Source: Pohlia nutans
Taxonomy: Eukaryota; Streptophyta; Bryopsida; Bryales; Mniaceae
Direction of reading: 5' to 3'
Assembly: GCA_022496805.1 (NCBI GenBank)
Contig: CM040085.1
Location: forward strand, 32,331,811-32,395,810
Length of the DNA: 64,000 bases
How positions within the stretch are numbered: position 1 is the stretch's first letter; each line of letters starts with the position of its first letter. Made by a program: the position numbers and the translations under genes. This document shows positions 41,826-54,600 of the stretch, piece after piece. Below the pieces are notes generated by a model that searched no databases, had not been told where the DNA came from, and saw only the letters and a program-made list of their open reading frames with translations.

Positions 41826-42236
41826 CCTTCATGCACTCTGCTCATCACCTTGACCCTCCACCTGTCCGATGAACTACTGTTGGATTTGGAATATTCTGGA
41901 AAACGATCGCAAGAAAAACGTAAATCGACGTAACTGTCATTGTCTCACATTTGGAGCTCCCGGCCTTGGAATAATGCAAACTATATACTCCGTAGCTTAT
42001 ATCCAGGAAAAGTGGTGACCCCGCTAGTTGTAAGTTCTTTGCAGCTTCCCTACTAGAGGGGTTTCAGGCACTGAGCAGTTTTCACCGATATGGATCTAGG
42101 ATTGCAGAAGTCTATCGAACTGCGCCTGTTCAGCCAAGCCCTGATTCAAACTGATTGATGTAACTTAGATCTGTCAAAACTTCTGGAAAGCTTTGGAAAC
42201 CTCTAGAAATTCAGGTGACAGTAGAGTTATCCTTCT

Positions 42237-42566
42237 TTAACCCCTAAACGTCCCAGCGTCCAGAAACTGGCTCACGAACAGATTCGAAGCCTTGTAACTT
42301 TCTCATACAACCTTGGATGATTTTCATCCAAGTCACCTTTGAAATCCTATTAAATTCTCTATCAATTACAATAAATCTCTTGTGATGGGGAGCTGTTGAT
42401 AATATTGGAGAGGCCTCCAACTACAAGTATGTCTAATTTGTTGGGTAGATTTTATGCTTGCAATGGTCTTCTCATGTACACCTCATGTACATCTGACCCA
42501 TGCTAATATCTACTTTTGAGGCTAGAATCTACTTTTGTTCAAAGGGTTGGTACGTTTAGGGGTTAA
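42237..42566. mobile_element. TTAA-type MITE, copy M4
   Basis: TTAA 42237-42240 then CCCCTAAACGTCCCAGCGTCCAG-type end; right end GGTACGTTTAGGGG then TTAA 42563-42566. 330 bp, non-coding. Sub-terminal AACAGATTC matches the M2 right end. Confidence 0.82.
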
Positions 42567-42599
42567 TATAATCTTATCTACTTCAAACACAAGGTGACT

Positions 42600-43175
42600 T
42601 TAACCCCTAAAGTACCAAGGCTGATTTTCCAAATTCGGTCAGCTCAATGTGGAATGAGTTTTGATCCTCAATTTTTTAGATTTTTTGTGGTGATTTCATT
42701 TTTGTAACAAAGATGGAATGGTAATTTGCGTATGTAGGTGATGCATAGAACAAAAGATACAATCATGCAAAGGTGAAAAATCTAATTGCGGACAGCTCCT
42801 GAAAATTTGCCTACAATGAGCTACTCATATGAATTTTTGTACACAATGAGCTAACACCTCCATATACACAATTGCTAGATTCATTTTACCAAATCTCATA
42901 TTAAACTTTTCATTTTGGACATTTTCATAAAGTTCCAAACTGCCCAAAAACAAGTGCAGCCAACTTTGTATCTTATAAATCTTACTATTGAGGAACCTTG
43001 AACGGTTGAAAATTTGTAGGTGCTATTAAACTCAACTTGGTTGAAATATCCTACCGTTGAATCGGTCAAAAATATTTTAGATCAAAAACTATATGCCTTT
43101 TTCTAAGAAAGGGTACTTTTAGGCAACTTTGGAATAATTGGACAAGAAACATAGTTGTGGTCTTTCGGGGATTAA
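42600..43175. mobile_element. TTAA-type MITE, copy M5 (CTAAAGNACC subtype)
   Basis: TTAA 42600-42603 then CCCCTAAAGTACCAAG; right end GTGGTCTTTCGGGGA then TTAA 43172-43175, with one or two changes in the right end. 576 bp, no coding content. Confidence 0.65.
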
Positions 43176-43459
43176 AGAAAACTCTAGTTTTCTTTGAAGA
43201 TAGGCCGCTCCTTAAATTCGTGATGCAAGTATTTATAATTCTAACTTTAATTTCTTTTGTGCGGAAAGTAAGAATTGAAATCTTACTTTAAGCTGTAAAG
43301 GCATCAACTAAGGTACTAGTAAATGCATTCATATATAAATCCCGAAGTACCCTAAACCTTGCAGAGAGTGTGCGTTATTAATAGTAATCGAGATGGTTAT
43401 CCTTTGTAGTGCATTTGTTTGAAAGGTTTTTAACAATTATAAAGTAGAACGTCTGTAAA

Positions 43460-43855
43460 TCCATCACTACCTCTAGAACCACAGTGTAGACTTTTTTTGG
43501 AGTCACCTTTTATTAAACCCAAATTCATCACAATTCACTATTGTCAAGGAGCAAGTTAACCAATGGAATGTCAAGCTTTGGGAGGAATTAATTAGTGGTT
43601 TAGTGTACCGTCATGAGTGGAAATTAGTAACACAATGTGAATATGGGGGAACCTACGTATTGATTATATGGGTCGCAAAGTACTTTTTGCTTTGAAAAAT
43701 TGTATTAATTTGAATATGGGGAATAAAATCATGAAATTATATGTGCATTCCTCATGAACCTTGTTTTTCTACAAGGGAAATTTTTCATTCCAAAGATAGT
43801 AGTCTTAGAAATAGGCCAAATTTCTTAAGTTGGTGGTTTAAGGACAGTGTACTTT
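43460..43855. mobile_element. Diverged relative of the 5697-6100 MITE
   Basis: Collinear with the 5697-6100 element: TAGACTTTTTTTGGAGTC, AATTCACTATTGTCAAG, AATATGGGGGAACCTA, AAATAGGCCAAATTTC and the right end AAGTTGGTGGTTTAAGGACA all have counterparts there. The left end is degraded. Confidence 0.5.
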
Positions 43856-43861
43856 AATGGC

Positions 43862-45488
43862 TTAATCCCTAAATGCCTAGAGATTTTGGGCAACATTTAA
43901 ATGTATTATAAAATGAGGCTTTGTTAACTTTTTTGAGATTTAACTCTAAAGAGTGTTCATATATACAACATCATTATTAGAAGACATCTATACAGTTGAA
44001 TTTGAAATTAAATGCCTAAATATTTTCAAATGAATTTACAAGATTTTTTTTGAAAATTTGCTAAAATTACAATTTTTTTACTCTCATCTTGTAATTCATT
44101 ATGATGGGTTGAAATCATTATGCTTCTATAGTTGTGAAGTTGTTCACATAAGTTTCATTATGGTTCGATAGTAGTGTCTTGAAATCTCTTCATAAACAAT
44201 CAAAAGATAATTTTATAAGTTGAAATATTGCACATTGTGCAAAAGATGATGCAATGTTGTACATTGTGCACTTTTGGCTAATCATTCCAATATCATAAGA
44301 CAATGAGTACTTTTGTAATTTTCATATTTTTAAAACAATAATTTCTTTTAAAATCAAATTTAAACATATTTAGACAAATACATGGTAGGATGTACCAACT
44401 ATTGAACTAAGATTGTGCTAAGATTTAATGCACTTTGGTGCATTTTGTACACATTGTGCATTTTAATAAATATATTAGTTTTCAAACCAATTTTTAAAAT
44501 GTATAGCATTGGCACATTGAAAAATAAAATGAACTGTGAGTAAACATCAACCATAAATTGACCGTATAACCAAATTTATCAGAAAAATTTGAGATTCCAA
44601 AACTTCCATTTTAATAATACTTTGACAAATTTCTATCCAAACTTCAATTTGAAAATTTGAAAATTCCCACTTGAATAATGTTATTTGAAATAACACCCAA
44701 AAAGATAAAACATACTTTTTTAAAATAAATAAATATACTAAAAATACACTATAATTTAGTTTGAATATTTAAAAATTGAAATTTTTGAAATTTTTGGAGG
44801 ATATTTATTTTACATGCTTATTTTGAATATATGAAAATTTTATAGCTCAAAATTACATGAAATACCATATGTTTCATGAAACTTGAATGAAATTTGAGTG
44901 CACTTGTGCATTGTGACATGCATTGTTTTTACAAAAACTATTTATGTATCTACGAGTATATGATAACCATTTTATGAAAGATTTGATGTTGATAACATGA
45001 AATTAACATTCCTTAATCATCTAAAACTAATTTTACACTAAGATTAGTGTTTTATATTTGTTTATGATGTTTTGAAAACTTGAAAATTGCACCTTCTAAT
45101 GCGTCACCACGGAAAAAAGGTGCACCCTATTGTGCATCCATCCATTTCAACACTATTATGTAATCCAACCGTATAGGTGTCATGGAAAAATCATCATTTA
45201 CAACTTTCATTTGTTTGTCAACCTCGAAGAATGGATTTAGTGCGCATTCAACAACTCACATGGAAACTTTGGAATTTTTTGACAAAATGGAAACTCACAT
45301 GGAATGGAAGGACCTAGATCAAATTCAATTTTGATTTTTTTTTCCTAATCCGACTTCACTTACGTAAATGTAACTACATGAAAATCATATAAAAAGAACC
45401 ACACAACAAAAACCCTTCAAATTTCATCCATGAGGAAAGTGGTGGTCATTTTGTACATCATGCAGAACTTGCATGGTTAGGTGGTTAA
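43862..45488. mobile_element. Possible degraded TTAA-type MITE, copy M6
   Basis: Left end TTAATCCCTAAATGCC at 43862 and right end GCATGGTTAGGTGGTTAA ending at 45488 are imperfect versions of the family ends. The 1.6-kb AT-rich body is non-coding. If correct, M6 and M7 share the TTAA at 45485-45488. The pairing is weaker than for the other copies. Confidence 0.4.
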
Positions 45489-46002
45489 CCCCTAGACGTC
45501 CAACTATCCAAAAAGTGGACGATGTACAGAATCAAACATAGTTTTATCATCCCTCATTGACTTTTTGCAGTGTGGATTTTTTACTATAGAGTTTATGGGA
45601 AGTTAGCTTCATGTATGTATAATTTGATTAGAAAAGGGGTGATTTGTGAAATTTTAATGCCTCATTTCATGTTGTAGTGATTCACCCAAAATTTTAAAGA
45701 TTTCAATGTAAGAGTGCTCTTAAAAAAGTCAACTCATAAAATTAAACAAGTCCAAAAACTCTCATAGTCAATATCTTATTCGTGATCAAATTACAAAAGA
45801 ATTTTCAATTTTAAGTTTCAAATTTTATACAAAAATATTGGTGCCATCAATCATAGATTTAACCATATAGATAGAATCAAAAATTCATTATGTACAACTT
45901 TTATTCATATATCAAGTTCAAAATATCCCTTTTAGTTAAATTTTATAAGGCATCTTTGAAATTCTCCAAATTTAGAGAGTGGTGAGGACGTTTAGGGGTT
46001 AA
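45485..46002. mobile_element. TTAA-type MITE, copy M7
   Basis: TTAA 45485-45488 then CCCCTAGACGTCC; right end GGACGTTTAGGGG then TTAA 45999-46002. 518 bp. Its body is the inverted equivalent of M1 outside the M1 insertion (shared CACTTTTTGCAGTGTGGATT-like and GAAGTTAGCTTCATG blocks). Confidence 0.82.
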
Positions 46003-47995
46003 GGGCTAAACGCATGTATATATCCACGAGCAATCCAAACCTTGCAATTCAGTGTGAGTTATAGTAATCAAGATGGTTATCCTCTATAGGGCATTCTTTT
46101 TGGAAGGTTTTTAACAATTATACATGGAACTCTTGAATTTTTGAAAAGCCATGATAATTATGAATTAGCCTAAGGTATATTGAGACAAATCTAAGCTATT
46201 TTATTATTACTTTTGGTATTTTTAATTTGTGACTTACAATTGTCATTGTCATATTGAGTTTTTATTGGATATTTACATTTTTAATTAGCAAGATTTGCAT
46301 TTTTGGAAAAATATCATATTTAAAAAAAAAATTGAACTTATTCAATAAAGGAGAAAAAAGAAAAAGAAGAAGGAATAAACATAAATGTTTACCACACCCG
46401 TCCTTCAAGGTCGGCAACTCATACCTTTTATTTTTTTTAAATTGCCAACAATATGTGAATATTCTCTAAGGTTTTGTGAATATTTTTTACGATTATCTTC
46501 TTCACCATAGAAAATAAAATTTTAAAAAAATTCCTTGAAAAATCGGGTTTTTGTTTTTATAATTACTTTTTTGCAGACCTTGACCTTTACTACATGAAAT
46601 TGTAATTCAAATTGGATTGTTATTACTAAAAAAAACAAAAAGCTGGAGTTTTCAAATATTTTACATAATTTGATGTTTTGGAATTTTAAAGTGTTTAACT
46701 AAATTTTGTGATATTCAATTGGATTACTTTTCGACCACTTTTTGTTTATTCATTACTTTACTTTTCTGTTTACTAGTTTGATTTGCATCCAATTTAAGGC
46801 ATTTCAAGACCTTTTAACTTTGTCAAAATTGAAGGTTTTTTTTTTTTGAATTAAAATTCATAAAATTAATGCCTTCATTGGTCAAACGTGATTTTTCAAC
46901 TCATGCTTCATTAATTAGGGTACACAAAAGTGAAGTATCAATTACTCATTACATATGACTTTTGAAGTTTACAATTGCATCAAAGAATAATTCTACAGTA
47001 AAATCTTCAATCATTAAAAACATATACAATTTGGAAAATCATTTGGAAAATTAGAACTGTTAGATGTAGACTTATTATATTAGGCTAAGCGGAAATTTTA
47101 ATATGTTATCTAATTCAAAGCATTAGGTTTCTTATTGAGCATCAAATCATTATGAAGTACATAACACAATTTAGAATTGTTCTTAACCCCTAAATGGTCA
47201 TGATTTTTTTCCTTGTATGTATTAATGTGTTTTGCTCTGTGAATTGTTACTTTGTTAATTACATTAAACACAATTACCAAAAGTATACTAACATAATATT
47301 CAAAATTCTTTACACATGCACACTACATGTTGTAGAATACCTAAAACGTAATTTGTGTGGCACTTCTTGTTGCCCTTCCATGCCCCACGATTTAAAAAAA
47401 TAATAATGGATAAACAAAGGCCTACTTCATATGATCATAAAAGGAAGTTCTTCAACTTTTCCAAGCTGGAACAAAGAAAAGATTCTAAAACACATATGGT
47501 GAGAAGATCCTCCACTTTTGAACTTTTAAACAAATGAGTCATTTCATTTTTTTACTTTTGCTATTGCTTCAGTATAATGACATACCAAAAGGAGAGGTAA
47601 TTTAGAAACTTTTGGAGGAGGAGGATTTTTTGATAATTTGCTATAATCATCACTTTGAAGCTCAAAATATCGTTTTCTTGACCCAAAAAGTCTTGTGATG
47701 ACTACCTCGTCATTAAAGAACATAGTCTTTTTTTTTCTTCCTACTCCCAAAATCTATTTTAAATTCCATTTTAAGCATAATTCTCTTTTTAATTTACTTT
47801 GATTCTATTCTGAAAAAGTATAAATCCTTCAAATATGCTCGGTTTGACATTTAAAAAACCCCATTTGGCTCAAAGAAGTAGAAGTTATAAGCAAGACTTC
47901 CTCCCAAAAAACAGTAAGCTCGTGGAAAAAAAGAAACTTCCTAGAAAAAAAGAAACTCCCACTAGTTTGAAACTCAAAATCAGGAAATAACCAAT
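46003..47995. other. Intergenic DNA, no gene; one solo TTAA-MITE end at 47183
   Basis: Very AT-rich; no credible frame (47194-47537 frames are low-quality). TTAACCCCTAAATGGTC at 47183-47199 matches a MITE left end but has no visible partner. About 46030-46130 resembles 43350-43450, a dispersed repeat fragment of unknown type. Confidence 0.55.
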
Positions 47996-48354
47996 AGAGT
48001 TATCCTTAAAGTCACCTTGTGTTTGAATTAGATACCGTGAATTTTGCTTTAATATACTCTTACTTGTTCACTCCAAATAGTTAAAGGGTATGGAAGAGCA
48101 TGGTGGCTCTCATTATTAGGTGTGTAAGAGCTTGGTGGTTTTTAAACTCAAAGGAAACTAGTTTAGCCATCAAGAAAGACGGCTAAACTAGTTTTTCATG
48201 AGTTTGAAGACCACCAAGCTCTTACACACCTAATAATGAGAGACCACTAAGCTCTTCAATACCTTTTAACTATTTGGAGTGAACAAATAAAAGTATATTA
48301 AAGCAAAATTCACGGTATCTTATTCAAACACAAGGTGACTTTAAGGATAACTCT
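47996..48354. mobile_element. AGAGTTATCC foldback MITE, nearly perfect hairpin
   Basis: Two arms of about 165-170 bp are near-identical inverted copies around a short centre, from AGAGTTATCCTTAAAGTCAC to its reverse complement. AAT flanks both sides (47993-47995, 48355-48357). It could form a long hairpin RNA if transcribed. It ends about 270 bp upstream of the STT3 start codon. Confidence 0.85.
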
Positions 48355-48627
48355 AATAGAATGCAGCAATTTCTTTGAATTTCCCAAATAAAAAGAAATG
48401 AATAAATAAAATTAAGAAGTTCCTTCAGTGACGAAAAACATAAAAAATATCATACTGTATAAAAAAGTCGTGGAAGGAGTAAGTATATGAGCAAGTACGT
48501 TTTCGGCTGCTCGTTGCGAGTGATGGAGAGGGTTTGTTTGCCCGACGGGATGCAGTGAAGTGGGGTTTTTGGTGCTCAGGTTTCCTTTGCTCCACATTGT
48601 TTGTTGCGCAGGCAGGATTTGTTCCAA

Positions 48628-51600
48628 ATGGCGGAGGGAGGGCCGCTGGGCCTGCTCGTCTTTGCCACCATCCTCGCGCTCATCGGCGTCTTGGCCTTCT
48701 CCATCCGCTTGTTCTCCGTAAGTTAGTTGTTTCCCTCACTCGGATCTATCTGTTATACTTTCTACCGACAATGGTACCGTGCATTGTGAACGTACGTTTT
48801 GGCCATGGCCTAAAAGCTTCGTGTTCAGTCTTTCGGAGCTCCCGGAAACAGTAATAATTTCAATAAATACCCTGGCATTTCCGATCCTTGCATCACTTAG
48901 TGATTTTTGTAGATAAGACAGGGGAGCTCTGCAGCAACGACTCTCTGAAGATGATCATAACGCTACTTTTGTAATCCTTACGTTTTTAGCTCCTAGTTAG
49001 GGTTCAAGAATATGTATTCTATTTATTGGCTTTGCGATTAGGCAGCGAATGGAGAGCTGCTGGAATAGTATAATTTCAACACCCTGACAGTTTGACTCGC
49101 TTCCGATCCAATCATAACTTACTGATTTTTGTTGACAAGAGGTTTTCCTAGGGCAGGGAACTCTGCAGAAATGATTCTATGAAGAGGATCATAACGTAGC
49201 TTTTTGTAATCTGATAACGTTCTTGATCATGCAATCTCCTGGCTAGGGTTCAAGATTATTTATTCTATTTATTGGCCTTGCGTGATGGAGAGTGATTACT
49301 CTAGGAAGGCCTCTTCAATGAGTGAATGGAGATTGTTTCACTTTTGTATTGATTTCAGCGGGTGTGGTTTGGTGAATGTCTGAATCACATGTCTGAATCA
49401 AGAATCTCTGTTGAATTTCGCTACGAACTTCATCGTAGCTACACCGAAAAATCTGGTCAAAGATTGTATAATTTCAATACCTGACATTTCTACTGGCTTC
49501 CGAGGATTTCTGAGGATCTTATTGATAATAGCTTTTCCTAGAGGGAAAATTCTGTAGCAAAGACACTATAAAGATGATCGTATGCAATTTGTAAACTGAT
49601 AACAATCCTTGCGTCAATCATGCAAGCTCCTGATTTAGGGTTCAAGATTATTTATTTTATTTCATTAGCATTGTCTAGACCTACTCGCGTAGTAACTTCA
49701 AATGGAGGGCGATACTTGAAATTAGTGGTGACATGTCCAAAGAGTTTTTTGTTAAATGTGGTTTGTTAAACGTGGCTTGTTAAATGTCTGAATTTTGACA
49801 TGAGATATAATTCTACTGATTCTTCTGCTACAGGTCATCAAGTATGAGAGCATCATTCATGAATTTGATCCTTACTTCAACTATAGGGTGACTCAGGTAT
49901 GTTGTCTTGCTGTCAAGCGTGTTATCGCAGGTACACTAGACAATGGGCGGATTGTCTGGACTTAGCATGTCCACTTTCTCGAGAGAACTCTAATGAACTC
50001 GATTTATTGTAAAGGATGAAATGTGATGAGTAGGTACTTGTCTTGACTAAATGACTGAACCTAGGTTTCCGGCAATTGTTAAATATTACCATATTTTTCC
50101 GTGAATGGGGCAGGTTGGCAGGTTTAATATCTTTTCTAGAATTGAAATCTACTCGCACTGTGTATTCGATATTTCTTTCAGCTTGATCGTATTCTTATCA
50201 CCTTACTGTAGCTTGAGGATCGCACTGATGTCTTCCCTCAATGCGGTTTTGCAGTACTTGACCAAGGCCGGAATTTATGAGTTTTGGAACTGGTTTGATG
50301 ATAGAACATGGTGAGCACTATCATTTGGTTAAGGTTATTCCTCCAAAAATATGACAAATAGTATCGGCCGATTCAGATAGCCACAAAAAACTGTGTTTTT
50401 TCTGGCTGATGCTGTGGAATTTTACCGAGTGGCTACTACCTTGCAAGGATGATAGCATTGCAGTTCACATATTCCAATCAACTGTACTTTGGAGCAGTAT
50501 GGATGTGAATGAGCTGTATTATGTGGTAAATGTGGTTGGTCGGAGAATATTACGGCTGAGTGAGTGATGGTTGACGACCTTATCAGGTACCCGTTGGGGA
50601 GAGTGATTGGAGGGACTGTTTACCCAGGCCTTACATTGACAGCCGGAACTATGTGGTGGTAAGACAAACGTTCTCTGTTCATCTGTTAACACTTTCAGAA
50701 ATGTTAAATCTGCATAGACGATTGTGCAGTACTTATGTTGGAACTGTGGATGTATAGGGTGGCACAAGCTATCAACATCCCCTTGTCGGTAGAGACAGTG
50801 TGCGTTTTCACCGCGCCAGTCTTCTCAGCATTTGCCTCGTGGGCTACATTCCTGTTAACGAAGGTTAGTCCTCTTTTGAGTAGACCTGCAGAAATTTTTA
50901 ACAATATCAGTGGATTTTTCAACCTCGCATACAGATGCAAAGCATTGCTACAAATTTAAGAGTTTAAAAATGTGATGCACTCCCATAAACTAACTCATTT
51001 CAACGATGTTTAGCCGTAAATGAAAGATTTTGATTTCCACAGTTCTGCTCAATTTTATGGATATTTTGCAAGATTCTATTAGTGGGATCAAGCTTACAAT
51101 TCATGTTCAAACTATAATAAATTGCCGTGCTCCTCCATTGCTTTTAGACGGAACGCTCTTCTTCAGGCGATTCCTGCGTGTAGATTTATATTGACTATTT
51201 GCTTCCAATTTTACAGGAAGTAAAAGGGACTGGCGCAGGACTGACAGCGGCAGTTCTCCTTGCTACGGTAAGAAAAGGCGCTATCTGTATGCATCACACA
51301 CTGTCACGGTCATCAATGAGCCTGAATGTTAATTCCTTTAGAACTCTCAATGAAGTCCCTAATTATAATATCCAAGCTTCTTGTGGCTACCCGAGGACAA
51401 TGGAAACTCCGCATGTGCATTACATATTCAGTCGAAAAGTTGTTGCATCCTTTCCCATTTGAAAGTGTGATGAGATGTAAAATAAGATCAATTTTATGGA
51501 TCATGCAATTTTATTACACTATCTTGTTGGTGTTAGTCCTATTTTTCTGCTCTTTGGTTTGCTATCGCAGTCTTACGTCTGCTCTCTGAACCCGTAGGTG

Positions 51601-54600
51601 CAATTTATGCTTACGTCCGCTCCTGTTAACCCCTAAAGGACCAAGAAACCTGAATTGGATCTCGTGTTTTTTAAGTAGTTTTGAGTAGGTCCTATGTGCA
51701 CTTCCTTTCATTCAAATTTGATTGTTTTTGGATCAACACATGCAATGTTCTTCAATGATTCTAGTGACGTGATATTTGATCCCATCTGAATCATATTTTG
51801 CACAATACGATCGATTGAATTTGTCATTTTAAAACCATGAATTGTTGGTCCTTCAGGGGTTAATTACTGACTTAGGGCATAAATGATTAAATTATTGTGA
51901 CTGCTTTCTATGGTTGTCAAATTTCACCCTTTCATGTTGCGTTATTTTCAAGCGATCTGACAGTTCGGTTGTATGGTTTTTCTGTGTGTTTAAATGTCAG
52001 AAAATAATCTGAATTGGCTTGCTTCTGCTTGGTGATCTATGTAGGTTCCATCGTACATCTCAAGGTCTGTAGCTGGTAGCTATGACAATGAAGCGGTTGC
52101 TATTTTTGCTCTAGTTTTCACCTTCTACTTGTATGTCAAGGTAGGTTCTACTTTTATGAATCTAACTTTCTACACATTTCCAAATATTCTGTGATGTAAT
52201 TTTGGTGCAACTGTTGGAGGGATAAATTTAGTTCATTTTTTTTTTAATTGCAAGAAGGAATGTTGCTTTCATGCTATTAACCTTTATTCACATCGGTGCT
52301 GGTTTGCAGACATTGAACACCGGGTCTCTTTTCTATGCTACATTTAACTCCCTCGTCTACTTTTACATGGTACGTTAAGGTTATCTCACAAGAGTCATTC
52401 ATCTCTCCACTATGAAACTCGGAACCGCCTCATTAGATCTCTTCTATATTAGATTCACAACAGTGGTGTTGTATGTATTTGGTTTTCTTCAAATTGGTGT
52501 CTGTCTATATGTATACTCTTGACCTTTTATTTATTTATTTATATCAGATTTGGGCATTCAATTATATATTTTTGGTCATAATATCCATGTGGTTTTATCT
52601 TACAGGTTTGTTCTTGGGGTGGTTACACATTTATAATCAACCTGATCCCAATTCATGTATTGCTGTGCCTGGTCACTGGCCGCTACTCATCACGCCTTTA
52701 CATTGCTTATGCTCCCTTGGTACGCCTTTTGCTCATGCCAATACACCTAATTTTTGCTTACCAGTGACCTTGTGTCCCTTGTTTTTGGTTCCTTTTCCAT
52801 TTCCTTCCTATGTAACGTTCTTGAGAGACTTTTTTTTATTTCTCATACAATATACTTTTTGGTTTTGGAAAACGTAATTAATTAAGACATGTGGTGCAGG
52901 TGATCCTGGGAACTCTTCTAGCAGCTCTCGTGCCTGTTGTAGGTTTTAATGCTGTCATGACTTCAGAGCACTTTGCCTCCTTCCTGGTTCGTGAAATTCC
53001 CTTTGTCTTAGCATAATTGAGTACTCTTTCCTTAACTGTATTGACTTTGTTTGCCTTTATCTATTATTACAGGATGAGAATGATAGTTCGGTTCTATATT
53101 GCATACTGACGTCTTATTTGTTCGCATAAACTTCCGGCAGGTTTTTGTCATTCTACACGTAGTAGCCTTGGAGCGCTACATTCGGAATACTCTTGATGAA
53201 AAGACCTACCGCTTGGCATTCACAGTAGTGGTCACTATTGGAACGTAAGTGTATTGTACGCTGAAATATTCTTCCATATGCGTTCTTTCAGCATGTGCTT
53301 TCGACAGTCATTGTTGATTATATCGTTGACAATCCTCGAGTGTTTTTTGTGCTGGAATATGACAGGACCGGTGCTGTGGTGCTTGTTGGAATACTCATTG
53401 CCTTAGTAGCAGCCAGCCCAACAAAGGGATGGAGCGGACGAAGTTTAAGTTTGCTTGACCCGTATGTGATCTAAGATTAACCTCATTTCTTGAATTTCAC
53501 GACGGTCAATTATCACAATCCTTTTAGGAACGTGAATCAAGTACTTAATGTTCTGGGGGTTCCTACCTATGTGAATGCAGAAAAGTGGCGATTTCTTTGT
53601 ACGGATCTTCTTACAGGATATTTTTTAGTTGTGATTATGGTTTAGGTGGTTTGTGTGGTCGATTTTAGAGTAGCAGTCCTTTTCATATGGGTGACTTTAT
53701 GATTGGACATGAAGAGGTTCTGTAATTCAATTTGCTAACCTAATGGTTTTGATTTTGGGGTGATGCTGTTTGGCAGAACCTATGCAAGCAAGTATATCCC
53801 AATCATTGCCAGTGTTAGCGAACATCAGCCACCTACCTGGCCTTCATATTTCATGGATATCAACATTTTGGCCTTCCTCGCTCCAGCTGGAATTATCGTG
53901 AGGACCTTACTATCCTTGTCTGCTTAATAATCTTTTGACCTTGTAAGGGCCTCTTCTCGCGTATGTCTAATTGAAGGTATGGACATGCTACCATGTATCA
54001 CCTTGACAGCTTTCATTGACGTTACTTGATTTATATCAATTCTGAAACTCCACTTTGGAATCCACAGGCATGTTTCCGGCCACTAACAGATTCGAGCACC
54101 TTCATAATTCTGTACTTGGTTACTTCAGTGTACTTCTCTGGAGTGATGGTAAGTTTATGCTCCTTCTGCTTAGAACCATAATTGATTTGAATACAGACAA
54201 TATTCAAGTTATATTTCTCTTGTTGGCGTCTTGAATTTGGTTACTTGTGGCTGTAGGTCCGGCTTATGCTTGTGCTAGCCCCAGCAGCTTGTATAGTGGG
54301 TGGCATCGCGTTATCTGCGGCTTTTGATACTCTTACAAGGTCTGTTAAGTATGCGCCTGCAGCACCCCCTGCTTTGTTACTCCCCTCTGACAAGGTAAGC
54401 TTATTTGCGTGTAAATCTCTTTATCAAGTTTTTTGAGCTCTTCTGTGTTCCAGGTAGTAGATTTATTGGCACATCTGCAGAATCACCCTTGCCCACTATG
54501 ACGAAGCTGTGCCTTTAAATTTCTTTATCATTAGAAGTTTGTCTTCGTCTGTTTCTAGCATGGAAGTCAAGATCCACTTCTGAATTCGGGGTTGAGATTA

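Larger units (their letters stand above)
42223..43185. mobile_element. AGAGTTATCC MITE carrying two TTAA-type MITEs
   Basis: Ends AGAGTTATCC (42223) and ...AAAACTCT (43185) are flanked by AGT (42220-42222 and 43186-43188). The same family at 47996-48354 is flanked by AAT on both sides, so a 3-bp target duplication is likely. Removing M4 and M5, each with one TTAA, leaves about 67 bp that still has ends and a CAAACACAAGGTGACTTTAA block in common with the intact copy. Confidence 0.7.
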
